This document shows, piece after piece, positions 14,676 through 22,564 of a stretch of DNA of 36,062 nt. Within the stretch, counting starts at the first letter, position 1, and each line of letters opens with the position of its first letter. Origin of the DNA: Nocardia kruczakiae NBRC 101016 (lineage in GTDB: Bacteria; Actinomycetota; Actinomycetes; Mycobacteriales; Mycobacteriaceae); contig NZ_BDBL01000065.1 in the NCBI RefSeq assembly GCF_001612965.1, forward strand, positions 1-36,062. Reading direction: 5' to 3'. The notes below the pieces were generated by a model. The model made no database searches. It was given only the letters and a program-made list of their open reading frames with translations, and was not told the DNA's origin. The translations under genes and the position numbers were made by a program.

Positions 14676-15875
14676 TTATCCCGCGGGGCGGATCCGGCCC
14701 TGGTCGAGAATGGACGGTGGACGGGTGTCGGCGCGGTAGGCGGAACCACCGGCGGGATCCTCGGGCCGGTCGTCCTGAGGCGGGCCGTCCGAGTGCTGCC
14801 GATCCGCGGCTCCGGGGTCATCGGACCGAGTCCACGGCAGATCCGAGGGCGGTTCGTCGTCGGTCCGCGCGGTCTCGATCTCGTCGTCGCTGCCGTCGTG
14901 CCGGTGCTTGCGCCGGGCCCACCATTGCTTGAACTGTTCGAACCGGGTCGCCCGGGCCGGCCAGAACTCCTGCACGGTGGCATTGAATTCCGCGCCCAGA
15001 ATCACCGCGAACGCCAGGAAGAACGTGAAGAGCAGGAAGGCGATCGGTGTCGCCAGCGCCCCGTAGCTGACGCCGGCCCGCGCCGCGTAGGTCAGATAGC
15101 GGCGCAGGATGTCGCTGGCCGCCATGAAGAAGATGCCGGCCACCAACGCCCCGCCGAAGAGCCGATGCCACGGCAGCGACCGGTGCAGCGCCAGTTTGTA
15201 CAACGTGGTCAGGCCGACGATGAGCAGCAGCCCGGCCGCCGGATAGTAGAAGGTGTCGATCAGGCGCAGCCCGGGTTCGCGCCAGTTCGGTGGCAGCGTG
15301 CGCCCGATCAGGGTCGGGCCCAAGGCCACCAGCGGCAATACGAATACGGCCGCCACCAGGAACAGCAGATACAACCCGAGCGCGAAGATCCGCTGCCAGA
15401 CCGGATGGCGGGCGTCGGCCTGTCCGTGCGCGGCGACGATGGAATCGACGAAGGTCGCCATGGCCGAGGACCCCGCCCACAGCGACAGCACGAAACCCAC
15501 CGACACCACCGCACCGCGACCGCGCTGCAGCACGTCGCGCACGGTCGGCGCGATCATCTCGTCGACGACGTTGGCGCTGAACAGGTTGCGGCTGAAGCTG
15601 ACGATCTTGCCCTCGACGATATGGACGGTGTCGGGGCCGAACAGTCCGCCGACGTAACCGATACTGCCCAGCAGTCCGAGCAGCAGTGGCGCCAGCGACA
15701 GGGTCTGCCAGAACGCGGCGGCGGCCGATTTGGCGAAGATGGAATCTCCCCACGCCTTCTCCGTGACTCGCGCGATCACCTGCCAGATCCGCCGCAGCGC
15801 GGCCACGACTCGACCGCGCAGCCGCTGCCAGGAGCGCGCTGCGCCGGACGTCGAGGCCGGTCGGTCGGAACACAT
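14676..15875 (-). CDS. YihY/BrkB family inner-membrane protein
   Basis: 399 residues from ATG 15875. The core from about residue 45 (WGDSIFAKSAAAAFWQTL) to 310 contains six or so membrane helices, including LAPLLLGLLGSIGYV, GAVVSVGFVLSLWAGSSAM, YLLFLVAAVFVLPLVAL, AAGLLLIVGLTTLYKLAL and PIAFLLFTFFLAFAVILGAEF, typical of the YihY/BrkB (formerly ribonuclease BN) family. The C-terminal 90 residues are charged, Asp/Pro-rich and likely cytosolic and disordered. The role is unknown; old ribonuclease annotations for this family are wrong. It corresponds by position and strand to mycobacterial Rv2707. An upstream GTG (15908) would add eleven residues. The gene converges on the esterase with a 68-base gap. 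Confidence 0.88.
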   Translation of the reverse strand: MCSDRPASTSGAARSWQRLRGRVVAALRRIWQVIARVTEKAWGDSIFAKSAAAAFWQTLSLAPLLLGLLGSIGYVGGLFGPDTVHIVEGKIVSFSRNLFSANVVDEMIAPTVRDVLQRGRGAVVSVGFVLSLWAGSSAMATFVDSIVAAHGQADARHPVWQRIFALGLYLLFLVAAVFVLPLVALGPTLIGRTLPPNWREPGLRLIDTFYYPAAGLLLIVGLTTLYKLALHRSLPWHRLFGGALVAGIFFMAASDILRRYLTYAARAGVSYGALATPIAFLLFTFFLAFAVILGAEFNATVQEFWPARATRFEQFKQWWARRKHRHDGSDDEIETARTDDEPPSDLPWTRSDDPGAADRQHSDGPPQDDRPEDPAGGSAYRADTRPPSILDQGRIRPAG

Positions 15876-16044
15876 CGTGAGTACAGCATTGCCCACCGAG
15901 GGCGCCACGGCAGCAACGGGCCGCGAACGTGTCGTCCGTGTTCTGCCGCACAGGCGTGCGGTGATCTGCGAGGTGAGCCGGGCCGTCGCCGGATTCGTGG
16001 CAGATCACGTGGTGTCGAATTGGCTAGGTGTCGGTGCCGGTCGC

Positions 16045-16050
16045 TACTGT
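16045..16050 (+). promoter_or_regulatory. Candidate leaderless -10 box of the helicase gene
   Basis: TACTGT lies seven bases before GTG 16058. No Shine-Dalgarno sequence is present. This supports 16058 over the upstream GTG at 16028 as the start. Confidence 0.45.
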
Positions 16051-16057
16051 CTGTCGA

Positions 16058-17779
16058 GTGACTTCGGGTGGTGGCGGTTCGTTACGAGCATGGCAGCGCA
16101 GAGCACTCACCAGATATCTGACGACCAAACCACGTGATTTCCTGGCTGTGGCGACGCCCGGCGCGGGTAAGACCACGTTCGCGTTGCGGCTGGCGACCGA
16201 ACTGCTCACCGACCGCACCGTCGACCAGGTCACCGTGGTCGCGCCCACCGAACACCTCAAGCATCAGTGGTCGGCGGCGGCGGCGCGGCTCGGCATCCAG
16301 CTGGATTCGAACTTCTCCAACAGCACCGGCGGCACCTCCGGCGATTTCCACGGCGTCGTGGTCACCTACGCCCAGGTCGCCTCGCATCCGTTCAAGCACA
16401 GGGTGCGGACCGAGAACCGCCGGACCCTGGTGATTCTCGACGAGATCCACCACGCCGGTGACGCCAAGAGCTGGGGCGATGCGGTGGCCGAGGCGTTCGG
16501 CGACGCCACCCGCCGCCTGGCGCTGACCGGTACTCCCTTCCGCAGTGACGATTCGCAGATCCCGTTCGTCAACTACGAACCGGACGAATCCGGTTTCCCG
16601 CGGTCGAGTGCCGACTACACCTACGGCTATTCCGAGGCCCTCGCCGACGGTGTGGTCCGGCCGGTGGTCTTCCTCGCCTATTCCGGTGAGGCGCAGTGGC
16701 GCGACAGCGCGGGTGAGGAGTATTCCGCCCGGCTGGGTGAACCGCTGAGCGCCGAACAGACCGCCCGCGCGTGGCGGACCGCCCTCGATCCGGCCGGTGA
16801 CTGGATGTCGAAGGTGCTGACCGCCGCCGACACCCGGTTGCGGCAGCTGCGCGCCACCGGCATGCCCGACGCCGGCGGCCTGGTGATCGCGACCGATCAG
16901 GAGAAGGCCCGCGATTACGCCGAACTGCTGGAACACATTTCGGGTAGCAAACCGGCGGTGGTCCTCTCCGACGATCCCACCTCCTCCCAGCGGATCGGGG
17001 AGTTCGCCAACAGCACCGATCCGTGGATGGTCGCCGTGCGCATGGTGTCCGAAGGTGTGGACGTGCCGCGTCTGGCCGTCGGCGTCTACGCGACCAGCGC
17101 CTCGACCCCGCTGTATTTCGCCCAGGCCATCGGCCGTTTCGTGCGTGCGCGCCGCACGGGGGAGACCGCGAGCGTCTTCCTGCCGTCGGTGCCGGTGCTG
17201 CTCGATCTGGCCGCCCAGCTCGAAGTGCAGCGCGATCACGTCATCGGCAAACCGCATCGGGAGAAGAACGCTCTCGACGACGAGCTGCTGATCGATGCTA
17301 ACAAGCAGAAGGACGAGCCGGGCGAGGAGGAACGCGCGTTCGTCGCGCTGGCGGCCGATGCCGAACTGGATCAGGTGATCTACGACGGCGATTCGTTCGG
17401 TACCGCGACATTCTCCGGCAGCGACGAGGAGGCCGACTACCTCGGCATTCCGGGCCTGCTGGACGCCGACCAGATGCGGGCCCTGCTGCGCGACCGTCAG
17501 ACTCGCCAGATCCGCGAACGCAGCGCCGCCGTCTCGGTGGCCGAGGCGCCCGACGCCGGACCCTCCGCGGCGGCCGCGGCCGAGCGTGTCGCGACCGCAG
17601 ACCGGCTGGGGGAGTTGCGGCGTGAACTCAACTCGCTGGTCGCCATGCATCATCACCGCACCGGGAAACCGCACGGGGTGATCCACGGCGAACTCCGGCG
17701 CGAATGCGGCGGACCGCCGACGGCGTTGGCGACCGCCGATCAGTTGTCCCAGCGCATCGCGGCGTTGCGCCGCATGTAG
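16058..17779 (+). CDS. DEAD/DEAH-box (SF2, SSL2-like) helicase
   Basis: 573 residues. Superfamily 2 helicase with AWQRRALTRYL (Q-motif-like), Walker A TPGAGKTT (GAGKT at 35-39), motif Ia VVAPTEHLKHQW, Walker B DEIHH (128-132), motif III TGTPF (about 157-161), and in the second RecA domain motif V MVSEGVDVPRLAVGVYAT and motif VI QAIGRFVRAR. The C-terminal part, about 170 residues, is charged and ends in a segment (GELRRELNSLVAMHHHRTGKPHGVIHGELRR) that recurs in this actinobacterial group. It probably unwinds or remodels DNA or RNA; the substrate is unknown. No nuclease, methyltransferase or known defence partner lies next to it. It ends five bases before the convergent TetR gene. The gene is outside the set shared with the mycobacterial sigA-sigB block. 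Confidence 0.88.
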   Translation: MTSGGGGSLRAWQRRALTRYLTTKPRDFLAVATPGAGKTTFALRLATELLTDRTVDQVTVVAPTEHLKHQWSAAAARLGIQLDSNFSNSTGGTSGDFHGVVVTYAQVASHPFKHRVRTENRRTLVILDEIHHAGDAKSWGDAVAEAFGDATRRLALTGTPFRSDDSQIPFVNYEPDESGFPRSSADYTYGYSEALADGVVRPVVFLAYSGEAQWRDSAGEEYSARLGEPLSAEQTARAWRTALDPAGDWMSKVLTAADTRLRQLRATGMPDAGGLVIATDQEKARDYAELLEHISGSKPAVVLSDDPTSSQRIGEFANSTDPWMVAVRMVSEGVDVPRLAVGVYATSASTPLYFAQAIGRFVRARRTGETASVFLPSVPVLLDLAAQLEVQRDHVIGKPHREKNALDDELLIDANKQKDEPGEEERAFVALAADAELDQVIYDGDSFGTATFSGSDEEADYLGIPGLLDADQMRALLRDRQTRQIRERSAAVSVAEAPDAGPSAAAAAERVATADRLGELRRELNSLVAMHHHRTGKPHGVIHGELRRECGGPPTALATADQLSQRIAALRRM

Positions 17780-17784
17780 CCGGC

Positions 17785-18378
17785 TCAGTCCGGCCAGGCC
17801 TGTAGTGCCCGGTCGATCGTCCGGCCGAGCCGGTGCGGGTCTGTTCCGTCACCGGCCTGCACCGACAGTCCGAACAGCACGGCGGTGTAGAAGTCGGCGA
17901 GACCCTCGATATCGGCATCGGCCCGCAGATCGCCGTCGTGGATGCCGCGGTCGAGTCGCTGCCGCACCGCTTCGGTGGTGTGGCGGCGGCACTGCGCGAG
18001 CAGATCGCGGACGGCGCCGTGGCGAGGCCCCGCCGTAGTGCCCGCGACCACCACCAGGCATCCGCGCGGCGTGGCGGGGTCACAGTAGGCGGCGGCGTTG
18101 TCGCGCAGCATCGCCTCGACGGCCGCGCGAGCGGTGGGCGCGGTCTCGAGCGCGCGGGCGGTGTACCCGCCCTCGGTGCGCCCGTAGAGTTCGACGGCCT
18201 CGCAAAACAACTGCTCCTTACATCCGAAGGCGGCGTACAGGCTGGGGGAATTGATTCCCATCGCGGACGTCAGATCGCTCATCGCGGCGCCCTCGTACCC
18301 GTGTGCCCAGAACACCTCCATCGCGCGCCGCAGCGCGATGTCGCGATCGAATCCGCGCGGTCGTCCGCGTTCGGCCAT
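17785..18378 (-). CDS. TetR/AcrR family transcriptional regulator
   Basis: 197 residues. The N-terminal helix-turn-helix is clear: ALRRAMEVFWAHGYEGAAMSDLTSAMGINSPSLYAAFGCKEQLF. The C-terminal ligand domain has several Cys residues (YCDPATPRGCLVV, AQCRRH), a pattern found in TetR proteins related to those controlling SDR or flavin oxidoreductases. AGAGGA precedes the ATG. It is divergent from the SDR gene with 102 bases between the starts, and that gap contains a 14-bp perfect inverted repeat, one arm at each gene. Autoregulation plus control of the SDR gene is the simplest inference; the inducer is unknown. Confidence 0.9.
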   Translation of the reverse strand: MAERGRPRGFDRDIALRRAMEVFWAHGYEGAAMSDLTSAMGINSPSLYAAFGCKEQLFCEAVELYGRTEGGYTARALETAPTARAAVEAMLRDNAAAYCDPATPRGCLVVVAGTTAGPRHGAVRDLLAQCRRHTTEAVRQRLDRGIHDGDLRADADIEGLADFYTAVLFGLSVQAGDGTDPHRLGRTIDRALQAWPD

Positions 18379-18388
18379 CGAATCCTCT

Positions 18389-18469
18389 TTCTGTGTCGAT
18401 CACTAAATATATCTCTTGACGGCCGTGGGTTCGACCTGCTTGGCTATTTTTGTATTGATCGACACAGAA
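18389..18469. promoter_or_regulatory. Divergent control region with paired 14-bp inverted operators
   Basis: TTCTGTGTCGATCA at 18389-18402 and its exact reverse complement TGATCGACACAGAA at 18456-18469 flank a 53-base AT-rich centre. One copy lies in the leader of the TetR gene directly downstream of a minus-strand TATATT (-10, 18405-18410); the other lies just before the SDR ribosome binding site GGAG (18472-18475). A TetR dimer at each copy could shut both promoters. Confidence 0.7.
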
Positions 18470-18480
18470 TTGGAGTGCAG

Positions 18481-19218
18481 ATGAGCGAGTCGACCACCGT
18501 GGCTCTCGTGACCGGAGGCAGCCGGGGCATCGGTGCCGCGATCGCGCGGCGGCTGGCCGCCGACGGGATGGATGTGGCGCTGACCTACCGCGGCGGCGCC
18601 GAGGCGGCCGAGGCGGTGGCCGCCGATATCCGTGCCCTCGGGCGGCGCGCGATCGCGGTGCGCGCCGACAGCGCCGATGCCGGGCAGGTCACCGCGGCGG
18701 TCCATCGCACCGCCGCGGAACTGGGCGGCGTCGACGTCCTGGTCAACAACGCGGGCATCTTCCCGGCCAAGCCGTTCACCGATTTCACCGTCGCCGAGAT
18801 CGATGAGGCGCTGCACATCCACGCCCGGGCGGCTTTCGTCGCGGCGCAGGCCGCACTCGCGTACATGGGCCCCGGCGGGCGCATCATCAGCATCGGCTCG
18901 AATCTGTCCGAACGCGCGCTGTTCGAGGGACTGACGCTCTACAACCTCAGCAAATCCGCACTCAACGGATTCACCCGTGCCCTCGCCCGGGAACTGGGCC
19001 CCCGCGGAATCACGGTCAATCTCGTCCAGCCGGGCTCCACCGACACCGATATGAACCCGGCCGCGTCCTCGCACGCCGAGAACCAACTGCGGCATTCGGC
19101 GCTCGGGCGCTTCGGCGAGGCCGACGACGTCGCGGGTGTCGTCGCCTTCCTCGCCGGCCCGTCCGGCACCCGGCTGACCGGTGCGACCCTCACCGTCGAC
19201 GGCGGTACCAACGCCTGA
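18481..19218 (+). CDS. SDR-family NAD(P)-dependent oxidoreductase
   Basis: 245 residues, classical short-chain dehydrogenase size. Cofactor motif TGGSRGIG at the N-terminus, NNAG (VDVLVNNAGIF), catalytic Ser in SIGSNLSER, Tyr-x-x-x-Lys in YNLSKSALNGF, and the C-terminal LTVDGGTNA. The residues around the first beta strand (LTYRGGAEAAE) lack an acidic end, which favours NADP(H). The substrate cannot be told; FabG-like and glucose-dehydrogenase-like members share this pattern. GGAG lies five bases before the ATG. Regulation by the divergent TetR protein is suggested by the shared inverted repeats. Confidence 0.92.
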   Translation: MSESTTVALVTGGSRGIGAAIARRLAADGMDVALTYRGGAEAAEAVAADIRALGRRAIAVRADSADAGQVTAAVHRTAAELGGVDVLVNNAGIFPAKPFTDFTVAEIDEALHIHARAAFVAAQAALAYMGPGGRIISIGSNLSERALFEGLTLYNLSKSALNGFTRALARELGPRGITVNLVQPGSTDTDMNPAASSHAENQLRHSALGRFGEADDVAGVVAFLAGPSGTRLTGATLTVDGGTNA

Positions 19219-19222
19219 CATT

Positions 19223-19259
19223 CCGTCGTGCGGGCCGCACAGTCCGGCCCGCACGACGG
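19223..19259. terminator. Bidirectional hairpin terminator between the SDR and SWIM genes
   Basis: CCGTCGTGCGGGCCG pairs over 15 bp with the sequence at 19245-19259, leaving a 7-base loop. It begins five bases after the SDR stop and lies between converging genes. No T-run follows on either side. Confidence 0.75.
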
Positions 19260-19278
19260 CTGACGGCAGGAGCGTCGT

Positions 19279-19869
19279 CTAACCGGCAGAGTGTCGCCGC
19301 ACCGGCTCATCCGTCGCCATGCCGGTGAAAAACGTTGCGGGGTCGAGAGAATCGAGCGGTGTCCACCGCGCGGGCGGGGCGTCCGCCGCTCCGCTCTCCG
19401 GCGCGCCACCGGACCGGTAGCCCTGCAGATCCAAGGACAGCCAAGGGTTCTCGTCCACCGCCCGGGCGAGGGCATAGCAGGCTGCCAGCAGGTGCAGGCA
19501 GCGTGGATTGCGGGCCGAGCACGAGCAGTCGGTCGCGTCGAGCCGAGGTGTCGGGGCCAGGCCGGCGGCGGTGAGGACGGCGTGCACCTCATCGGTGAGT
19601 TGGACCAGATGCGCGGGGATGTGCTCGGCCATGGCGTTCACCACGGACGCCGGCAACGGTGCGATCTCCAGCAGTGTCACCGACGCCTGCCCGCCGCGGT
19701 GGATATGCGCCGAGACCGTCGTGCCGTCGACATCCAGGCGGACGCCACCGTTGCGGGCGATACTGCGGGCCCGGGGCAGCAGCGGCTCGGGACGTGCGGT
19801 CCGGATCGGCTCGGCCAGCCGCACCCAGCCCATACCCCACGGCGTATAACCGAATTCGTTGTCGGGCAT
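19279..19869 (-). CDS. SWIM zinc-finger protein, partner of the SNF2 ATPase
   Basis: 196 residues. The SWIM signature CxCx(n)CxH is present: Cys115, Cys117, Cys124 and His126 in DCSCSARNPRCLHLLAACYALA. SWIM domains bind DNA or proteins and in bacteria are often encoded beside SNF2 ATPases. The N-terminus (EFGYTPWGMGWVRLAEP) is typical of this SNF2-linked group. The ATG comes one base after the SNF2 stop codon (TGACATG), so the two are an operon and probably make a complex. The M. tuberculosis pair Rv2101-Rv2102 appears to be the relative, from memory. The last 50 residues are Pro/Ala-rich. Confidence 0.88.
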   Translation of the reverse strand: MPDNEFGYTPWGMGWVRLAEPIRTARPEPLLPRARSIARNGGVRLDVDGTTVSAHIHRGGQASVTLLEIAPLPASVVNAMAEHIPAHLVQLTDEVHAVLTAAGLAPTPRLDATDCSCSARNPRCLHLLAACYALARAVDENPWLSLDLQGYRSGGAPESGAADAPPARWTPLDSLDPATFFTGMATDEPVRRHSAG

Positions 19870-19870
19870 G

Positions 19871-21583
19871 TCAGTTGCCTCGCTTCCGGCGCAGTACCGC
19901 CAGCAGATGGTCGTCGTCCAATCGGGCCAGCCGCGCCACCGCCGACCGTCCGTCGCCGGCGCCGAGTCCGGCCAGCGCGGATTTGCGATCGTGCATGCCG
20001 GCGATATGTTCCTCGACGGTGGTGGCGCTGGTCAGTGTGGTAATCGTGACCGGGCGGGTCTGTCCGATGCGATGTGCGCGGTCGGACGCCTGCGCCTCGA
20101 CCGCGGGATTCCACCAGCGGTCGTAGTGCACCACGTCCGCGGCGCGGGTCAGGGTCAGGCCGGTTCCGGCGGCGCGCAGGCTCAGGATCAGGATCGGCGG
20201 GCCGTCGGCGCTCTGGAATGCCGTGACGATCGCATCGCGCTCGGCCTGTGACAGGCCGCCGTGGAATACCGGCGCCGCCACGTCGAATCGCTCGGTGCAG
20301 TGTCGTGCCAGCAACTCGCCGGTGCGCCGATACTGGGTGAAAACCAGTGTCGGGCAGTCCAGTTCGAGGTTGTTGGCGAGGATGTCGGAGCAGACGTCGA
20401 ACTTCCCGCTGCGTCCGGTGAGCTCGTCGAGATCGCCGGTGACCAGCCCGGGATGGTTGCAGACCTGCTTCAGGGCGGTCAGCGCGGCCAGCACGCGCGC
20501 ATTGCGTTCGGCGCCCACACCGAATCCGTCGGCCTCGGCGCGGTCGAGCAACTCGTCGTAGAGGCGCTGCTGCTCCGTGGTCAGATCGCAAACCAGATCG
20601 GTGTGGATCTTCGGCGGCAAGGTCGCGGCGACCTGAAGTTTCCTGCGGGCCAGCACGATCGGCTCGATGGTGTCGTGCAGTCGCCGCACGGCCGCGGTGG
20701 AGCCCTCCTCGATGGGCCGGACGAAGCGTCGCCGGAACTGCGCCTTGTGGGTGAACGCGGCGGGCGTGACCAGATTGAGCAGCGCCCACAGTTCGTCGAG
20801 ATGGTTCTCCACGGGCGTACCGGTCAACGCGACCCGCGCTCGCGCGGATACGCCCCGCGCCGCCCGCGACACCTGCGTGCGAGGATTCTTCAGTACTTGC
20901 GCCTCATCGAAAACCGCGGTGGCCCAATCGATATCGGCCAGTGCCGGCCCGTAGCCGCGCAGCGTCGGATATCCGGTGACGATCACCGCGTCGGGTGCGA
21001 GATCGCCGAGCTCCCCGCCGCGCCACGCGATCGGGCGTAGGCCGGGCGCGAAGCGGCTGATCTCGTGCACCCAGTTGCCGACCAGCGAGGTCGGGCAGAC
21101 CACCAGTTGCGGACCGTCGTCGGCGCGTCCGAGCAGAAAGCCGATGGCCTGCACGGTTTTTCCCAGACCCATCTCGTCGGCGAGCACCGCGCCGCCGTAT
21201 TCGGCGGTCGTCCGGTGCAGCCAGGCGATCCCGCGCGCCTGATAGGGCCGCAACCGCGCGCGCAGCGGCTCGCGCAACGCCCGCACGACCTCCTCGGTGT
21301 CGCGGTAGGCCCGCACCGCCCGGTCGGCGGAGACGATCGCGGTGGCGGCCGCATTGGGTACGGCGTGGCCCGCGGCGGGCAGCAGCTCCGGCCCGCCCGC
21401 CTCCCGTGCGACGAGCTGCCAGGCCGACAGCGACGAACCGGCGTGGCCCACCTCGACAGCATCGAGCCGATCGGCGTCGACCACGGCGCAGGCGACCTCG
21501 CTCACCTCGATCGCGGTGCCGTCGGGCCCCGGCACGGCGAGCCGGACGGTGTCGCGCGCGCCGTGCGGTGGGGGTTCGGTCAC
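19871..21583 (-). CDS. SNF2/HepA-family DNA-dependent ATPase
   Basis: 570 residues from GTG 21583. All SNF2 motifs are present: RPYQARGIAWL (Q/I), Walker A DEMGLGKT (136-143), CPTSLVGNW (Ia), DEAQ box (226-229), ALTGTPVENHLDELW (III), VFTQYRRTGELLARH (IV), LSLRAAGTGLTLTRAADVVHYD (V) and SDRAHRIGQTRPV (VI). It should move along or remodel DNA; the biological role of this family in actinobacteria is not settled. At 570 residues it is much shorter than the roughly 1000-residue HelZ-type relatives, lacking most of their N-terminal SNF2-linked region. Coding-like sequence continues 23 codons further upstream to a CTG at 21652 with GCGAGGG before it, reading LHTTHATYLSDRHAFALWNW, so the true start may be that CTG. 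It is co-transcribed with the SWIM gene and divergent from a TetR gene. Confidence 0.9.
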   Translation of the reverse strand: MTEPPPHGARDTVRLAVPGPDGTAIEVSEVACAVVDADRLDAVEVGHAGSSLSAWQLVAREAGGPELLPAAGHAVPNAAATAIVSADRAVRAYRDTEEVVRALREPLRARLRPYQARGIAWLHRTTAEYGGAVLADEMGLGKTVQAIGFLLGRADDGPQLVVCPTSLVGNWVHEISRFAPGLRPIAWRGGELGDLAPDAVIVTGYPTLRGYGPALADIDWATAVFDEAQVLKNPRTQVSRAARGVSARARVALTGTPVENHLDELWALLNLVTPAAFTHKAQFRRRFVRPIEEGSTAAVRRLHDTIEPIVLARRKLQVAATLPPKIHTDLVCDLTTEQQRLYDELLDRAEADGFGVGAERNARVLAALTALKQVCNHPGLVTGDLDELTGRSGKFDVCSDILANNLELDCPTLVFTQYRRTGELLARHCTERFDVAAPVFHGGLSQAERDAIVTAFQSADGPPILILSLRAAGTGLTLTRAADVVHYDRWWNPAVEAQASDRAHRIGQTRPVTITTLTSATTVEEHIAGMHDRKSALAGLGAGDGRSAVARLARLDDDHLLAVLRRKRGN

Positions 21584-21663
21584 CCGGCCGGCCCAGTTCC
21601 AGAGGGCGAACGCATGGCGGTCGGACAGGTAGGTGGCATGTGTGGTGTGCAGAGGGCCCTCGC

Positions 21664-21707
21664 TTATCTACGTATAGCGTACGGAGTATTATAACCCCGT
21701 ACGGTGT
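21664..21707. promoter_or_regulatory. Shared divergent promoter with CGTACG operators
   Basis: An AT-rich TATTATAA core holds a -10 for each direction: TATTAT (21687-21692) toward the TetR gene and TATAAT on the minus strand (21693-21688) toward the SNF2 gene. CGTACGG occurs at 21678-21684 and again at 21698-21704, 20 bases apart, on either side of the core. The second copy is part of a palindrome ACnCCGTACGGnGT (21694-21707). This is the layout of a self-regulating TetR operator. Confidence 0.65.
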
Positions 21708-21729
21708 AATGAGATTCCCGAGGAGTGTG

Positions 21730-22479
21730 GTGGCCCAGAAATCCGCGTCCGACCGGGCGCGACAGGTGATCGCACTACTGTGGCGCCGCGAGCTCCCGGC
21801 CCGGCCGGTGTTACGCGGGCCCAAGCAGACGGTCGAGGTCGACGAGGTGATCCGCACGGCCGTCCGCATCGCCGACCGCGACGGCTACGGCGCGGTGTCC
21901 ATCCGCGCGGTGGCCACGGCGCTGGGGCTGGGCCCGATGAGTCTCTACACCTACGTCCCGGATAAGCAGGCGCTGATCATCGCGATGGTCGACTGGGTGG
22001 CCGCCGAGGACGCGCCGATCGATCCGGCCGCGCCGCTGCGCGAGCGTCTGGCCGCGGTCGCTCGCGGCGTGCGTGCGGAACTGCTCGCGCATCCGTGGTT
22101 GCTGGAGGTTCCGCCGTGGCGGCTGGAGCTGGGCCCGGGACGGCTGCGGCGCTACGAACGGCAGTTGAGCGCGCTGGACGGGTCGGGGCTGACCGATGTC
22201 GAGATGGATCGGACGATCGCCGTGCTGTCGGATTTCGCGACCGGCAATGCCCGCACCGCGGTCGCGGCCCGGCGGGAAGCCGATGAGATGAGCGATGCGC
22301 GGTGGTGGGAGGTGTACGGGCCGCTGCTCACCGAGGCCACGACGGGGCAGTCGTTTCCGCTCGCGGAGCGGGTGGGTACCGCGGTGGGGGAGCAGTATCA
22401 GGCGCCCGGAGATCCCGACGGCGCCTTCGAGTTCGGGCTGGCGCGCCTGCTGGACGGGCTCGCCCCCGGTCCGGTGTGA
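21730..22479 (+). CDS. TetR/AcrR family regulator with TetR_C-type C-terminal domain
   Basis: 249 residues from GTG 21730, chosen because GAGGAG (21719-21724) lies five bases upstream; in-frame GTG 21727 and ATG 21709 are alternatives. After an N-terminal basic extension (ALLWRRELPARP) comes the HTH domain VDEVIRTAVRIADRDGYGAVSIRAVATALGLGPMSLYTYVPDKQALI, whose MSLYTYVPDK and the long C-terminal domain place it in the TetR_C group related to tetracycline-type repressors. Its divergent partner is the SNF2-SWIM operon, and both promoters share CGTACG elements, so it probably controls itself and that operon. Pairing of a small-molecule-type regulator with a DNA remodeller is unusual. No transporter or enzyme target is adjacent. 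Confidence 0.9.
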   Translation: MAQKSASDRARQVIALLWRRELPARPVLRGPKQTVEVDEVIRTAVRIADRDGYGAVSIRAVATALGLGPMSLYTYVPDKQALIIAMVDWVAAEDAPIDPAAPLRERLAAVARGVRAELLAHPWLLEVPPWRLELGPGRLRRYERQLSALDGSGLTDVEMDRTIAVLSDFATGNARTAVAARREADEMSDARWWEVYGPLLTEATTGQSFPLAERVGTAVGEQYQAPGDPDGAFEFGLARLLDGLAPGPV

Positions 22480-22513
22480 CCTGCGGCACGGGCGGGGTGG
22501 CCGGAGACACGAA

Positions 22514-22537
22514 AAGGGCGGCCCGAAGGCCGCCCTT
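22514..22537 (-). terminator. Rho-independent terminator of the DUF7455 gene
   Basis: A perfect 10-bp stem with a 4-base loop. On the minus strand it reads AAGGGCGGCC-TTCG-GGCCGCCCTT followed by TTCG, giving a stable UUCG loop and a T-run. It sits 28 bases beyond the DUF7455 stop and also faces the converging TetR gene. Confidence 0.85.
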
Positions 22538-22564
22538 GGCTGACAGGGGACGTGAGGAGCCGGC

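Noticed and set aside
16058..22479. Possibility that helicase, SNF2 and SWIM genes form a known defence system such as DISARM or a Type I restriction unit
   Set aside because: No nuclease, PLD, DUF1998 or DNA methyltransferase gene is adjacent, and the helicase is separated by a TetR/SDR pair on its own promoters.
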